Shown piece by piece: positions 1 to 7,772 of a stretch of DNA of 46,324 nt. Location of the stretch: assembly GCA_900012615.1 (NCBI GenBank), contig LT009756.1, positions 798,263 through 844,586 of the forward strand, read 5' to 3'. The notes below the pieces were generated by a model, which had not been told where the DNA came from, did no database searches, and was given only the letters and a program-made list of their open reading frames with translations. The stretch comes from Agrobacterium genomosp. 13 str. CFBP 6927 (GTDB lineage: Bacteria > Pseudomonadota > Alphaproteobacteria > Rhizobiales > Rhizobiaceae). The translations under genes were made by a program, and so were the position numbers. Position 1 is the stretch's first letter; every line of letters starts with the position of its first letter.

Positions 1-24
1 CAACGGCAGCGATGGACAGCACCC

Positions 25-60
25 TCGCCCCCTCATCCCGCTGCCGCGGACTTCTCCCCC
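25..60. repeat. Partial palindromic repeat, GCCCCCTCAT type
   Basis: This stretch reads like one arm of the rhizobial repeat whose fuller copy lies at the other end of the window (46240-46302): a CCCCCTCAT start followed by a CTTCTCCCC...GGGG segment. Only one half is recognisable here and the element may be degenerate. The rest of 1-126 shows nothing codable. Confidence 0.4.
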
Positions 61-126
61 TGGGGAAGAAGAAACAAGTGGCATCCCTACAGTCTAATCG
101 GGCCTAGCCGTAAGTTCGGACAGCGC

Positions 127-549
127 TTACTGCTTCGCCACGCGCGCACGCAACTCCTCCACATGCGCGGCGATTTCCGGTGTCACCGCATCGCCGAAAT
201 CTTCCATTTCAAACATCGGGCGGATTTCGATCTCGCTTTTTTCCAGCATCGGGTTGGGGCAGCGTTTTACCCATTCCACCGCCTCATCCATGTCCTTCAC
301 CTGCCAGAGCCAGAAGCCGGCAACCAGTTCGTTGGTATGCGGGAAGGGGCCGTCGATCACGCTGCGGCTGTCGCCGTCAAAAACGATCCGCTTGCCCCTG
401 GAGGAGGGGTGCAGGCCGTCGCCAGAAAGCATGATGCCGGCATTGACCAGTTCCTCGTTGAATTTCCCCATCGCCTCCATCAGCTCGGTCGTCGGCATGA
501 CGCCATCTTCGCTGCTTTTGGTTGCCTTTACAAAAACGATGACACGCAT
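127..549 (-). CDS. YCII/DGPF-domain protein
   Basis: A 140-residue cytoplasmic protein of the YCII-related (DGPF) family: a ferredoxin-like fold related to YciI, whose members are thought to be small enzymes or sigma-factor-associated proteins of unclear substrate. The DGPF-like signature is visible as VIDGPF near residue 65, followed by ELVAGFWLWQVKDMDEAVEW, the usual family core. A strong AAGGAGG lies 8 bases before the ATG, which fixes the start. It lies about 100 bp downstream of the MarR gene on the same strand and could be co-transcribed. No catalytic role can be read from the sequence alone. Confidence 0.85.
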   Translation of the reverse strand: MRVIVFVKATKSSEDGVMPTTELMEAMGKFNEELVNAGIMLSGDGLHPSSRGKRIVFDGDSRSVIDGPFPHTNELVAGFWLWQVKDMDEAVEWVKRCPNPMLEKSEIEIRPMFEMEDFGDAVTPEIAAHVEELRARVAKQ

Positions 550-650
550 TGTCTTTCCTCCTTGGTTGCGTCTTCCCGATAGTTTCGCCGTTCGGCGCGA
601 CGGCCCGATGACATTTTCACGGACAAAAGTGGCGATATGCCGCTTTCCTG

Positions 651-1097
651 TCAGCCGAGATCGATGAGATCGCGGCGCAGCCGGTCAGGGTCGCCGCTGC
701 CGATGCGGGCTTCTATTTCGGCATGGGTCTGTTCCCAGATGGGGAAGGCGGCGGTGAGCACGGCCATGCCATCGGCCGTCAGTCGCAGGCGCTTGCCGCG
801 TTTGTCCCTGGGGTCCTGCTCGATGCTGACCAGCCCGCGTCGCTCCAGCGGCTTCAGCGCTGCGGTCAGCGTCGTGCGGTCCATGGCCAGAAGGTTGGCG
901 ACCGGCCCCATGGGCGGCGGTTCCGGCCGGTTGAGCGACATCAGCAGCGAAAACTGGCCATTGTTGATGCCAACAGGCTTCAGCGCATTGTCGAACAGCC
1001 GCGCAAGCGCCCGCGCCGCACGCTGCGCATGCAGGCAGAGACAGGCGTCCCGCACGAAAAGAGTTGCTGAAAAAGGAATCACGCTGGCGTTTGACAT
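651..1097 (-). CDS. MarR family transcriptional regulator
   Basis: A 148-residue winged-helix dimeric repressor of the MarR type. The middle carries the usual layout: a helix ending NNGQFSLLMSL, the recognition region NLLAMDRTTLTAALKPLERRGLV (residues about 68-90), and a wing with DPRDKRGKRLRLT. No Shine-Dalgarno precedes the ATG, and a promoter-like pair (TTGACT at 1132-1127 and CATATT about 17 bases on) sits only a few bases upstream, so the message may be leaderless. The perfect dyad GTTGATATCAAC (1109-1120) falls inside that promoter spacer, which fits autorepression and control of the divergent DUF899 gene. The ligand is unknown. Confidence 0.88.
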   Translation of the reverse strand: MSNASVIPFSATLFVRDACLCLHAQRAARALARLFDNALKPVGINNGQFSLLMSLNRPEPPPMGPVANLLAMDRTTLTAALKPLERRGLVSIEQDPRDKRGKRLRLTADGMAVLTAAFPIWEQTHAEIEARIGSGDPDRLRRDLIDLG

Positions 1098-1108
1098 GGG
1101 ATAAATAT

Positions 1109-1120
1109 GTTGATATCAAC
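1109..1120. promoter_or_regulatory. Palindromic operator, probably for the MarR regulator
   Basis: GTTGATATCAAC is a perfect 12-bp palindrome between the divergent MarR gene (start 1097) and DUF899 gene (start 1248). On the minus strand it lies between a TTGACT -35-like box and a CATATT -10-like box. TTGATATCAA cores are common MarR-family sites; binding by this regulator is inferred. Confidence 0.6.
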
Positions 1121-1247
1121 CTAATTAGTCAAGCGGAACTTGATGCCCCGCTGATGGTTTTATTGACTTTCAATGCAGAAATAGGCGGTGCGCTGCGTGA
1201 GAGCGGAGTGGTGCCGTGGTGAAAGACGGATCCAAGGAGGAAAGATC

Positions 1248-1976
1248 ATGTCTCATCCCGTTGTTTCGAATGAAGAGTGGATTGCGGCCCGCCGCGACCT
1301 GCTGGTGAAGGAAAAGGAACTGACCCGCGCCCGCGACCGTCTGAACGAAGCGCGGCGTGCATTGCCCTGGGAAGAGGTGACGAAGGACTATATTTTCGAT
1401 GCGCCTTCCGGCCCGAAATCGCTGAAGGAACTCTTTGGCACCTGCAGCCAGCTCATCGTTTATCACTTCATGCTGGCGCCCGACTGGGAAGAGGGCTGCA
1501 CGGGCTGTTCCTTTTTCGCCGACCATGTCGATGGTGCGATGGTTCACCTGAAGCACGGCGATGCGGCCTTCGTCGCGGTCTCACGCGCGCCGCTCGACAA
1601 GATCGAGGGCTACAGACGCCGCATGGGCTGGAAGTTTCCATGGGTTTCGGCTGATGGCAGCGACTTCAACTACGACTATCAGGCCTCCTTCCGCGATGAG
1701 GATATCGAGAGCGGGGCTATCACCTATAATTACCGTGAAATCGAGCCGATGGGCGACCTGAAGGACCTGCACGGTGTCAGCGTTTTCGCCAAGGGTGAGG
1801 ACGGCAAGATCTACCATACCTATTCCGCCTATGCCCGCGGCATGGAACAGGCGCTCGGCACGCTGATGCTGCTCGATCTGGTGCCAAAAGGCCGTAACGA
1901 AGACGGGGTAATGGATTGGGTGCGTCGGCACGATCAATATGAGGACGAGCCGAAAGCCGCATCCTGCTGCCACTGA
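1248..1976 (+). CDS. DUF899 thioredoxin-like protein
   Basis: A 242-residue protein of the DUF899 family, a thioredoxin-fold group of unknown substrate widespread in rhizobia. Visible hallmarks are the long N-terminal helix with EWIAARRDLLVKEKELTR, the central GCTGCSFFADH with a CxxC at residues 84/87, and FPWVS followed by NYDYQ. An upstream in-frame ATG exists at 1188, but AAGGAGG at 1234-1240 followed by ATG at 1248 makes the shorter form much more likely. It ends in a cysteine/histidine-rich tail (SCCH). It leads a same-strand cluster with DUF1579 and VOC genes. Redox function is inferred from the fold only. Confidence 0.88.
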   Translation: MSHPVVSNEEWIAARRDLLVKEKELTRARDRLNEARRALPWEEVTKDYIFDAPSGPKSLKELFGTCSQLIVYHFMLAPDWEEGCTGCSFFADHVDGAMVHLKHGDAAFVAVSRAPLDKIEGYRRRMGWKFPWVSADGSDFNYDYQASFRDEDIESGAITYNYREIEPMGDLKDLHGVSVFAKGEDGKIYHTYSAYARGMEQALGTLMLLDLVPKGRNEDGVMDWVRRHDQYEDEPKAASCCH

Positions 1977-2002
1977 AAACAGACAGACGAGGAGGACACA
2001 AG

Positions 2003-2497
2003 ATGGAAATGGAAATCGCCAAACCGCAGAAGGAACATGAATTCCTGAAGAGGATTGTTGGAGACTGGGTCATGACCTCCAGTTCCGGCCATGAGGGATA
2101 TGATCCGGATGATCCGAACCAGCAATTCAACGAGACCGTCCGCTCCATTGGCGGGCTGTGGATCATTGGCGAAGGCACCGGCAAGATGCCTGACGGAACG
2201 GAGATGACGGCCGTCATTACGGTGGGTTTCGACCCGGCCAGGGGCAATTTCGTCGGCACCTGGGTGGGGTCGATGATGACCAATCTCTGGGTCTACAAAG
2301 GCTGGCTGGAAAATGACGGCAAAACCCTGACGCTGGAAGCGGAAGGGCCTGCCTTTGACGGTTCCGGCCGCATCGACACCTATCACGATGTGCTGGTGCT
2401 GCATGACGACAACCACCGCAGCTTTTCCGGCAGCGTCAAGCAGCCGGATGGCACCTTCAAGACCTTCATGACATCGGAATTCCGGCGCAAGGCGTAA
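2003..2497 (+). CDS. DUF1579 family protein
   Basis: A 164-residue cytoplasmic protein of the DUF1579 family, a lipocalin-like beta-barrel group of unknown function. Recognisable family features are KEHEFLKRIVGDW near the N-terminus, GGLWIIGEG, then TVGFDPARGNFVGTWVGSMM and a C-terminal strand ending FMTSEFRRK. AGGAGG at 1990-1995 precedes the ATG. It starts 26 bases after the DUF899 stop, so the two are almost certainly one transcription unit; the VOC gene follows 94 bases later. Genes of these three families often travel together in soil bacteria, but no reaction is established. Confidence 0.85.
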   Translation: MEMEIAKPQKEHEFLKRIVGDWVMTSSSGHEGYDPDDPNQQFNETVRSIGGLWIIGEGTGKMPDGTEMTAVITVGFDPARGNFVGTWVGSMMTNLWVYKGWLENDGKTLTLEAEGPAFDGSGRIDTYHDVLVLHDDNHRSFSGSVKQPDGTFKTFMTSEFRRKA

Positions 2498-2591
2498 AGC
2501 CGCGCCGGAATTCATCTGCACCAGAAGCGCCGCCGCATCCCGCAGCGGATAATCGCTGAAACCTCGCACCAAGATCTCCGGAGGAGACGAC

Positions 2592-3371
2592 ATGTCCGAT
2601 ACACACGGAAAATTCATATGGGTCGAGCTGATGACGCCTGACATGGAAGCGGCCGCCCGCTTTTATGGCCATGCCATCGGCTGGCAGACCAAGGATTTCG
2701 GTTCGCCGGAAATGCCCTATCTCGTGCTGGAAGCCGACGGCAAAGGCATGGGCGGCATCATGGAACTGACCGAAGAACACAAGGGCCAGGGCATTCCGCC
2801 GAACTGGACCGGTTACGTCTCCGTCGACGACGTCGATGCCTCGGCAAAACAGTTCGAGGCAAAGGGCGGCTCCGTCATGCGCCAGCCGCAGGACATTCCC
2901 GAAATCGGCCGCTTTGCGGTGGTGGCCGATCCCTATGGCGCGGTTCTGTGCATCATGACCCCGCTGCCGATGGACAGCGGCGGTTTCCCCGAAGACATGC
3001 AGAGCAAGCAGGGGCATGTCGGCTGGTACGAACTGATGACGGGCGATGTGGATGGAGCGACTGCCTTTTACGGCGACGTTTTCGGCTGGACCAAGGACCA
3101 TGATTTCGACATGGGCGAAATGGGGCCGTACCGCATCTTCGCCCATAACGGCAAAGCCATCGGCGGCATGATGAAACGCATGCCGCAGGTACCCGTCTGT
3201 TATTGGGGTTATTACTTCAATGTCGACGGTATCGATGACGCCGTCACCCGCATCAGCACCGGCGGCGGCAAGGTCGTCAACGGCCCGATGGAAGTGCCCG
3301 GTGAGAGCTGGATCGTCAATTGCCAGGACCCGCAAGGCGCTTTCTTCTCGCTGGTTTCGCAGAAGAAATAA
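2592..3371 (+). CDS. VOC family protein, two glyoxalase-like domains
   Basis: A 259-residue protein made of two vicinal-oxygen-chelate modules, roughly residues 5-120 and 135-257. Each begins with a GKFIWVELMTPD / GHVGWYELMTGD strand followed by AARFYG / ATAFYG, the typical repeat of the family, and the second ends in QDPQGAFFSLV. The family includes glyoxalases, dioxygenases and antibiotic-binding proteins; here the metal-ligand pattern is incomplete, so a specific enzyme cannot be named. GGAGGAGA lies just before the ATG. It closes the DUF899-DUF1579 cluster and is followed by a perfect bidirectional terminator. Confidence 0.87.
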   Translation: MSDTHGKFIWVELMTPDMEAAARFYGHAIGWQTKDFGSPEMPYLVLEADGKGMGGIMELTEEHKGQGIPPNWTGYVSVDDVDASAKQFEAKGGSVMRQPQDIPEIGRFAVVADPYGAVLCIMTPLPMDSGGFPEDMQSKQGHVGWYELMTGDVDGATAFYGDVFGWTKDHDFDMGEMGPYRIFAHNGKAIGGMMKRMPQVPVCYWGYYFNVDGIDDAVTRISTGGGKVVNGPMEVPGESWIVNCQDPQGAFFSLVSQKK

Positions 3372-3378
3372 CAATTCA

Positions 3379-3412
3379 CACCCCTCCCGCCATCGAACTG
3401 GCGGGAGGGGTG
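3379..3412. terminator. Bidirectional terminator between convergent genes
   Basis: CACCCCTCCCGCC (3379-3391) and its exact complement at 3400-3412 form a 13-bp stem with an 8-base loop, between the stop of the VOC gene and the stop of the ABC-F gene. The stem is strong and is followed by ATTTG on the plus strand, so it can end transcripts from both sides. Confidence 0.8.
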
Positions 3413-3432
3413 ATTTGCCAGAGGCAGTTAGG

Positions 3433-4947
3433 TTATGCCGAGGCGAAAAACGCTTCCGGGTCCTCGACCTCTACCAGTTTGCGTTTGTCTATCAGCCAGA
3501 AACGGGTTCCGACCGCCCGCACGAAACTTCTGTCATGTGAAATGAGGACGCAGCTGGCCTCACGACCGGTAATCTCCGCCTCCAGCGCTTCCTGCCCTTC
3601 AATGTCCAGATGGTTGGTGGGCTCGTCCAGCAGGTAGAAATTCGGCTCCGCCAGCCGCAGCGCCAGCATGGCCAGCCGCGCCTTCTGCCCACCGGAAAGC
3701 GTTGCGATGCGGCGCTTCTGCATTTCCATGTCGATCCCCGCACCCGCAAGCAGGCCGTGCACACGCTGGTCGCCAATGTCGAAACGGCGCATCAGGAGCG
3801 CGAAGGCTGTGCTGTCGTCATCGATTTCGGCAAGCGACTGATCGACATAGCCTGCTACCAGCGAAGGCGTGGCCTTTATGCCGTCCTGCATCTGGCCAGC
3901 ATCCGTTATCGCCTGCTTCAGAAGCGAGATCAGCCGCGTCTTGCCGACGCCGTTGCGGCCGAGAATGACGACGCGGTCGCCCTGGCGGATAAATTGCCGG
4001 CCGGTGCGGAACAGCAATGTCCCGTCCGGTGTCGAGACAGGGACATCTTCCAGTGTAATCAGGACCTTGGCATGGGTGCCGCGATTGGCGAGCTGGATCT
4101 TGCCGGCCGATCGTTCCTGATGTGCAGGCCGCGCTTTTTCCTCCAGCCTTTCGGCGCGCTGGCGCAACTGCTTGGTCTTGATGGTCAGTAGATCGCTGCC
4201 GGAATTGATGCCGATATTGTTGAGCTTCGCCGCCTGCCGGCGCAATTGCTGCGCGGTCTTCATATCCCGCTGGAAACGCCGTTCATCGGCGGCATCCTCC
4301 TCGGCGAGTGCCGCACGCGCGTGGCTATAGGGCAGGCGGAAGAGCGCCGAATTTTCCGGCCGCAGAAACAGCGTGGTTCTCGTGACATTGTCGAGGAAGG
4401 CGCGGTCATGGCTGACGATGACGACCGCCGTATCGCGCGGCAGCTGCCCCAGCCAGTTTTCCAGCACATTGATTTTTTCCAGATCGAGATGGTTGGTCGG
4501 CTCGTCGAGCAAAAGAACATCCGGCTCGGTGATCCAGGCCCGCGCCAGCATGGCAAGCCTCTGCCAGCCGCCGCTCAGCTCTTTCAAAAGGCGCTGACGA
4601 TAAGGCTCCGGCACCATCATGGCGTCGAAGATAATATCGGCGCGCCAGCTCTCATTGTCGATCGCCTCCGCCGGCAGGGCGGAAAGCACGGCGTCCCGCA
4701 TCGTCTGTTCCAGAAGCGCCGAAGGCAGGTGCTGATGGACGATGGACTGCGTCAGCCCGCGCAGCCGGGTAATATCGCCGCTGGTGGCGTCCAGTTCACC
4801 GGCAAGGCAATTGAGCAGGGTGGATTTACCGCAGCCATTCGCCGCTACGATGCCGATGCGGTCTCCTGCATTCACGGTGAGGCTGAGATTGGAGAAAAGC
4901 GGTTTTCCCAGAATGATTCCGAGATTGCGAAGCGTGATAAGGGTCAT
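3433..4947 (-). CDS. ABC-F family ATPase (ribosome-associated type)
   Basis: A 504-residue soluble protein with two ABC ATPase domains in one chain and no membrane segment, the ABC-F layout. Domain 1 has Walker A NGCGKST (about 37-43), signature LSGGWQRLAM and Walker B LLLDEPTNHLD; domain 2 has Walker A GRNGVGKT (about 325-335), signature LSGGQKARLAM and a second LLDEPTNHLD. Between them lies a charged helical linker (about 215-285) that in this family contacts the ribosome near the peptidyl-transferase centre. ABC-F proteins regulate translation or give resistance to ribosome-targeting drugs. The gene is preceded by a 24-codon leader ORF and hairpins (4966-5191), an arrangement typical of drug-inducible ABC-F genes. 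Confidence 0.92.
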   Translation of the reverse strand: MTLITLRNLGIILGKPLFSNLSLTVNAGDRIGIVAANGCGKSTLLNCLAGELDATSGDITRLRGLTQSIVHQHLPSALLEQTMRDAVLSALPAEAIDNESWRADIIFDAMMVPEPYRQRLLKELSGGWQRLAMLARAWITEPDVLLLDEPTNHLDLEKINVLENWLGQLPRDTAVVIVSHDRAFLDNVTRTTLFLRPENSALFRLPYSHARAALAEEDAADERRFQRDMKTAQQLRRQAAKLNNIGINSGSDLLTIKTKQLRQRAERLEEKARPAHQERSAGKIQLANRGTHAKVLITLEDVPVSTPDGTLLFRTGRQFIRQGDRVVILGRNGVGKTRLISLLKQAITDAGQMQDGIKATPSLVAGYVDQSLAEIDDDSTAFALLMRRFDIGDQRVHGLLAGAGIDMEMQKRRIATLSGGQKARLAMLALRLAEPNFYLLDEPTNHLDIEGQEALEAEITGREASCVLISHDRSFVRAVGTRFWLIDKRKLVEVEDPEAFFASA

Positions 4948-4965
4948 GAAGTCGTCTCTGGCAAA

Positions 4966-4990
4966 CGGACCAGCAACGAGCCGTGGTCCG
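4966..4990 (-). promoter_or_regulatory. Hairpin just upstream of the ABC-F start
   Basis: Read on the minus strand, CGGACCA (4990-4984) and TGGTCCG (4972-4966) form a 7-bp stem with an 11-base loop, ending 18 bases before the ABC-F ATG. A further imperfect stem around 5045-5075, made of CCGC...AGA and TCTGCGG and followed by ATTTTTC, lies between this hairpin and the leader ORF and resembles a weak terminator. Together they could hold expression off until a ribosome stalls on the leader. Confidence 0.5.
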
Positions 4991-5102
4991 CCATGGGCAG
5001 GACTGCGTTCAGCTCGAGTTGGTCAGTTATGAAAAATGCGCAACCGCAGACATGCTGCTTTCTGCGCGGCCTTTTGGGCAAACCAGAGTGTTGGTGTTCC
5101 GG

Positions 5103-5177
5103 TCAGCCCTGCAAACGCGTCTGCAGGGCAAAAAGGTGGCAGAGCTGGCGGTTGCGCCAGAAGCAGGAAATATCCAT
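5103..5177 (-). CDS. Putative 24-residue leader peptide of the ABC-F gene
   Basis: An ATG at 5177-5175 preceded by AAAGGAGG (5191-5184, 6-base spacing), the best ribosome-binding site in the neighbourhood, opens a 24-codon frame that ends in TGA at 5105-5103. The peptide begins MDISCFWRNRQ and ends LQTRLQG. Its last codons form an 8-bp perfect hairpin, GCCCTGCA/TGCAGGGC (5129-5122 with 5113-5106). It is about 155 bases upstream of the ABC-F ATG on the same strand. This is the architecture of ribosome-stalling leaders that induce erm, msr, vga and other ABC-F genes. Expression and stalling are inferred. Confidence 0.6.
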   Translation of the reverse strand: MDISCFWRNRQLCHLFALQTRLQG

Positions 5178-5320
5178 GCGAAGCCTCCTTTCTTGAAACG
5201 GGTTGAACTGATCGATGCTTAACAGCGGCGGCGTTGGGAGGCAATGGGTTTTGTAACAGGGGGAGGTTAGGGAATGCGGTATGGGCGCGCAGCGACGATT
5301 GATCGCCAGGCGCCTCCACT

Positions 5321-5438
5321 TCCGTCATTCCGGCCTTGAGCCGGAATCCAGCCAGCCCAAGTCATTGGGCTGAAAAGACTCTCTCCGCCACGCAGACGCG
5401 TGTCGGCTGGATACCGGCTCAAGGCCGGTATGACGGAA
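5321..5438. repeat. Mosaic palindromic repeat, CCGG-arm type, core orientation A
   Basis: Outer arms are near-inverted copies built around CCGGCCTTGAGCCGG (left arm ATTCCGG, right arm ATACCGG in complement). The core between CCAGCC and GGCTGG has two stem-loops: AGCCCAAG...TTGGGCT, then a GCAGACGC stem. The copy at 33231-33346 has the same two arms but an inverted core. It lies downstream of the HerA-like gene. Confidence 0.8.
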
Positions 5439-5519
5439 GGAGCTTACGGAAACGCTGTAAGCATGGAGCCTGCCGCACCAGGTGCGACCTTTTCGGTAGA
5501 CCGGCTGAAACGTATCGCT

Positions 5520-7097
5520 TTACCGCTTCAAGCTCCCCAATATCCCCCGCACGATAGCCCGACCGACAGAGGTCGCAACCGAGCGGGCCGCGCTTTTCAT
5601 CGCCGCTTCGATCACCGTCTCGCGCTGGTAGCCGCTCGTCTTGCGCGCGCCGCCATTGCGCGCACCGGTGGTGGAGGCCTGCGTGGGTTCGTCATCGCCG
5701 AAGCCCGGCAGGCGCCAGCGTCCCGAGGCGTTGTCGGACTGGTTTGCGGCGTTTTCCTCTTCCGCACGCTTGGCGGCTTCGGCTTCTGCCGCCTTCTGGG
5801 CGCGGGCATTGAGGATTTCGAAGGCCGATTCCCGATCCAGATCCTTGTCGTATTGACCGGCGACGGGGCTGACGTCCATCAGCGATTTGCGCTCTGCATC
5901 GGTAAGCGGTCCGACGCGGCCAGAGGGCGGACGCACGAGGGTGCGTTCCACGATGGAAGGTGCGCCCTTGTCATGCAGGGTGGAGATCAGCGCTTCGCCG
6001 GTGCCGAGCGTCGTGATGGTGTCGGCGGTGTTGAAGGCCGGGTTCTGGCGGAACGTATCGGCCGCCGTTCTCACCGCCTTCTGTTCACGCGGCGTATAGG
6101 CGCGAAGCGCGTGCTGCACGCGGTTGCCGAGCTGGGCGAGAACGGTTTCCGGCACATCAAGCGGGTTCTGCGTGACGAAATAAACGCCGACGCCCTTGGA
6201 GCGGATCAACCGCACCACCTGTTCCACGCGCTCCACCAGTACCCTTGGCGCATCGTTGAACAGCAGATGCGCCTCGTCGAAAAAGAACACCAGGCGTGGC
6301 TTTTCCGGGTCGCCCACTTCCGGCAGTTCCTCGAAGAGTTCCGAGAGCATCCATAGAAGGAAGGTGGCGTAGAGGCGCGGGTTCATCATCAGTCTGTCTG
6401 CGGCGAGAACCGAAACCGTACCGCGCCCATCGATGCCGACACGCATGATGTCGGCGATCTTCAGCGCCGGTTCGCCGAAGAAATTCGCAGCACCCTGCTG
6501 TTCGAGGACGAGCAGCCCGCGTTGCAGCGAGCCGACCGAGGCCTTGGAAATCAGGCCGAACTGGTTGGAAAGTTCGGTTGCGTTTTCGCCCATGTAGTTC
6601 AGCAGCGATTGCAGGTCCTTGAGATCGAGCAGCGGCAGCCCGCCCTGATCGGCGATCTTGAAGGCGATATTGAGCACGCCTTCCTGCGCTTCCGATGCAT
6701 CCATCAGCCGGGCGAGCAGCAGCGGCCCCATTTCGGCGATGGTGGCGCGCACGCGGTGGCCTTTTTCACCGTAGAGATCCCAGAAGATCACCGGCGACTT
6801 GCCATAGGAAAAATCCGTAAAGCCGATCTGTTCGGCGCGTTTCTGCACCCAGTCCTTGGCCTCGCCCTCAGCGGCGATGCCGGAAAGGTCGCCCTTGATA
6901 TCGGCGCAGAAAACGGGAACGCCGGCCTTGGAGAAACCTTCGGCGAGAACCTGCAGCGAAACGGTCTTGCCCGTTCCCGTCGCACCCGTGATGAGGCCGT
7001 GGCGGTTGCCGAATTTCAGCTCCAGATATTCGCCCTTGTTCAGGCTGTCATCCGGATTGCGGCTGGTCCCGATATAGAGCTGTCCGTCCTGCAACAT
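5520..7097 (-). CDS. HerA-like ATPase, DUF853 family (YjgR type)
   Basis: A 525-residue cytoplasmic P-loop ATPase of the FtsK/HerA superfamily, DUF853 branch. Walker A is GATGTGKT at residues 38-45 and Walker B is [12 protein letters not shown] near 265; [19 protein letters not shown] is the usual sensor region after it. The C-terminal 120 residues are charged and alanine-rich, with a variable [10 protein letters not shown] linker, then a basic tail. E. coli YjgR is the best-known relative; its role is unknown, and DNA or protein translocation is only suggested by the fold. CAGGAG lies 12 bases before the ATG. It is monocistronic as far as can be seen, ending next to a palindromic repeat. Confidence 0.9.
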   Translation of the reverse strand: MLQDGQLYIGTSRNPDDSLNKGEYLELKFGNRHGLITGATGTGKTVSLQVLAEGFSKAGVPVFCADIKGDLSGIAAEGEAKDWVQKRAEQIGFTDFSYGKSPVIFWDLYGEKGHRVRATIAEMGPLLLARLMDASEAQEGVLNIAFKIADQGGLPLLDLKDLQSLLNYMGENATELSNQFGLISKASVGSLQRGLLVLEQQGAANFFGEPALKIADIMRVGIDGRGTVSVLAADRLMMNPRLYATFLLWMLSELFEELPEVGDPEKPRLVFFFDEAHLLFNDAPRVLVERVEQVVRLIRSKGVGVYFVTQNPLDVPETVLAQLGNRVQHALRAYTPREQKAVRTAADTFRQNPAFNTADTITTLGTGEALISTLHDKGAPSIVERTLVRPPSGRVGPLTDAERKSLMDVSPVAGQYDKDLDRESAFEILNARAQKAAEAEAAKRAEEENAANQSDNASGRWRLPGFGDDEPTQASTTGARNGGARKTSGYQRETVIEAAMKSAARSVATSVGRAIVRGILGSLKR

Positions 7098-7315
7098 CGA
7101 CCATTTTCTCCTGCGGCTGACGCGAATTAAAGCGTTACAAGCATGCTTTGACCGCTACCGGTAAAAGCGGCCTTTTCATAGTTTGGTTGTGATGATCTTA
7201 TAAGGACAGTTTCAAGGCGCAACAACTGCTTGATGGCGATGAAGAAAAACCGCTTCCTGAAAGTTGGGGCATCCGCCCGTCTCCCGCTTGAATGCGGCAT
7301 GGGATTGTTTTACGT

Positions 7316-7329
7316 TGACGTTAACGTCA
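7316..7329. promoter_or_regulatory. 14-bp perfect palindrome upstream of the small gene at 7370
   Basis: TGACGTTAACGTCA is a perfect dyad 40 bases before the ATG at 7370, within a TACGTTGACGTTAACGT context. The ACGT-N-ACGT spacing resembles sites of MerR-type metabolic regulators such as LiuR, but no such regulator is in the window. The remainder of 7098-7369 holds no other gene. Confidence 0.5.
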
Positions 7330-7369
7330 GTTATTCGATGTTGGCGTCGTTTTTCAACAGGAGGCAAGA

Positions 7370-7765
7370 ATGAACGAAGTCGTGGACCAGATCGCCGCAA
7401 AGGCGGGCATAGACCCTGCACTGGCCGAAAAGGCCGTCGGCATGATCCTGGGTTTTCTGCAGCGCGAGGCGGCAGACGGTCCGATCGCCCGCATGATCGA
7501 AGCCATTCCCGGCGCAAGCGATCTCGTGGCGCAATATAATGGCGAAGGCGCCGGTAATGGCGGTGGTCTGCTCGGCGGCCTGATGAGCGCGATTGGCGGC
7601 GGCGGCATCATGGGTCTCGGCCAGCAGCTGATGAGCCAGGGCCTCGGCATGAGCGAGATTTCCACGCTCGCCAAGGAAACCATCGCCGTTGCCCGTCAGC
7701 ATGCCGGCGATGAGGTTGTCGATCAGGTGATCGCTTCGGTTCCGGGCCTCAGCCAGTTCGCTTGA
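7370..7765 (+). CDS. Small glycine-rich protein, DUF2267/DUF2780-like
   Basis: A 131-residue cytoplasmic protein with an N-terminal helical part (EVVDQIAAKAGIDPALAEKA, residues 3-22), a central flexible glycine-rich stretch (about 59-85, GGGLLGGLMSAIGGGG), and a C-terminal helix pair containing ARQHAGDEVVDQVIASVPG. The two ends share the motif EVVDQI/EVVDQVI, suggesting an internal duplication. It resembles DUF2267/DUF2780-type proteins of unknown role; the assignment is tentative. CAGGAGG lies 7 bases before the ATG. It converges with the HxlR gene, only 7 bases away. Confidence 0.75.
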   Translation: MNEVVDQIAAKAGIDPALAEKAVGMILGFLQREAADGPIARMIEAIPGASDLVAQYNGEGAGNGGGLLGGLMSAIGGGGIMGLGQQLMSQGLGMSEISTLAKETIAVARQHAGDEVVDQVIASVPGLSQFA

Positions 7766-7772
7766 TGCGACG

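Noticed and set aside
5023..5328. Minus-strand frame of 101 codons overlapping the ABC-F leader
   Set aside because: It is in another frame, has no ribosome-binding site and starts inside a repeat; the 24-codon frame with AAAGGAGG is the better candidate.
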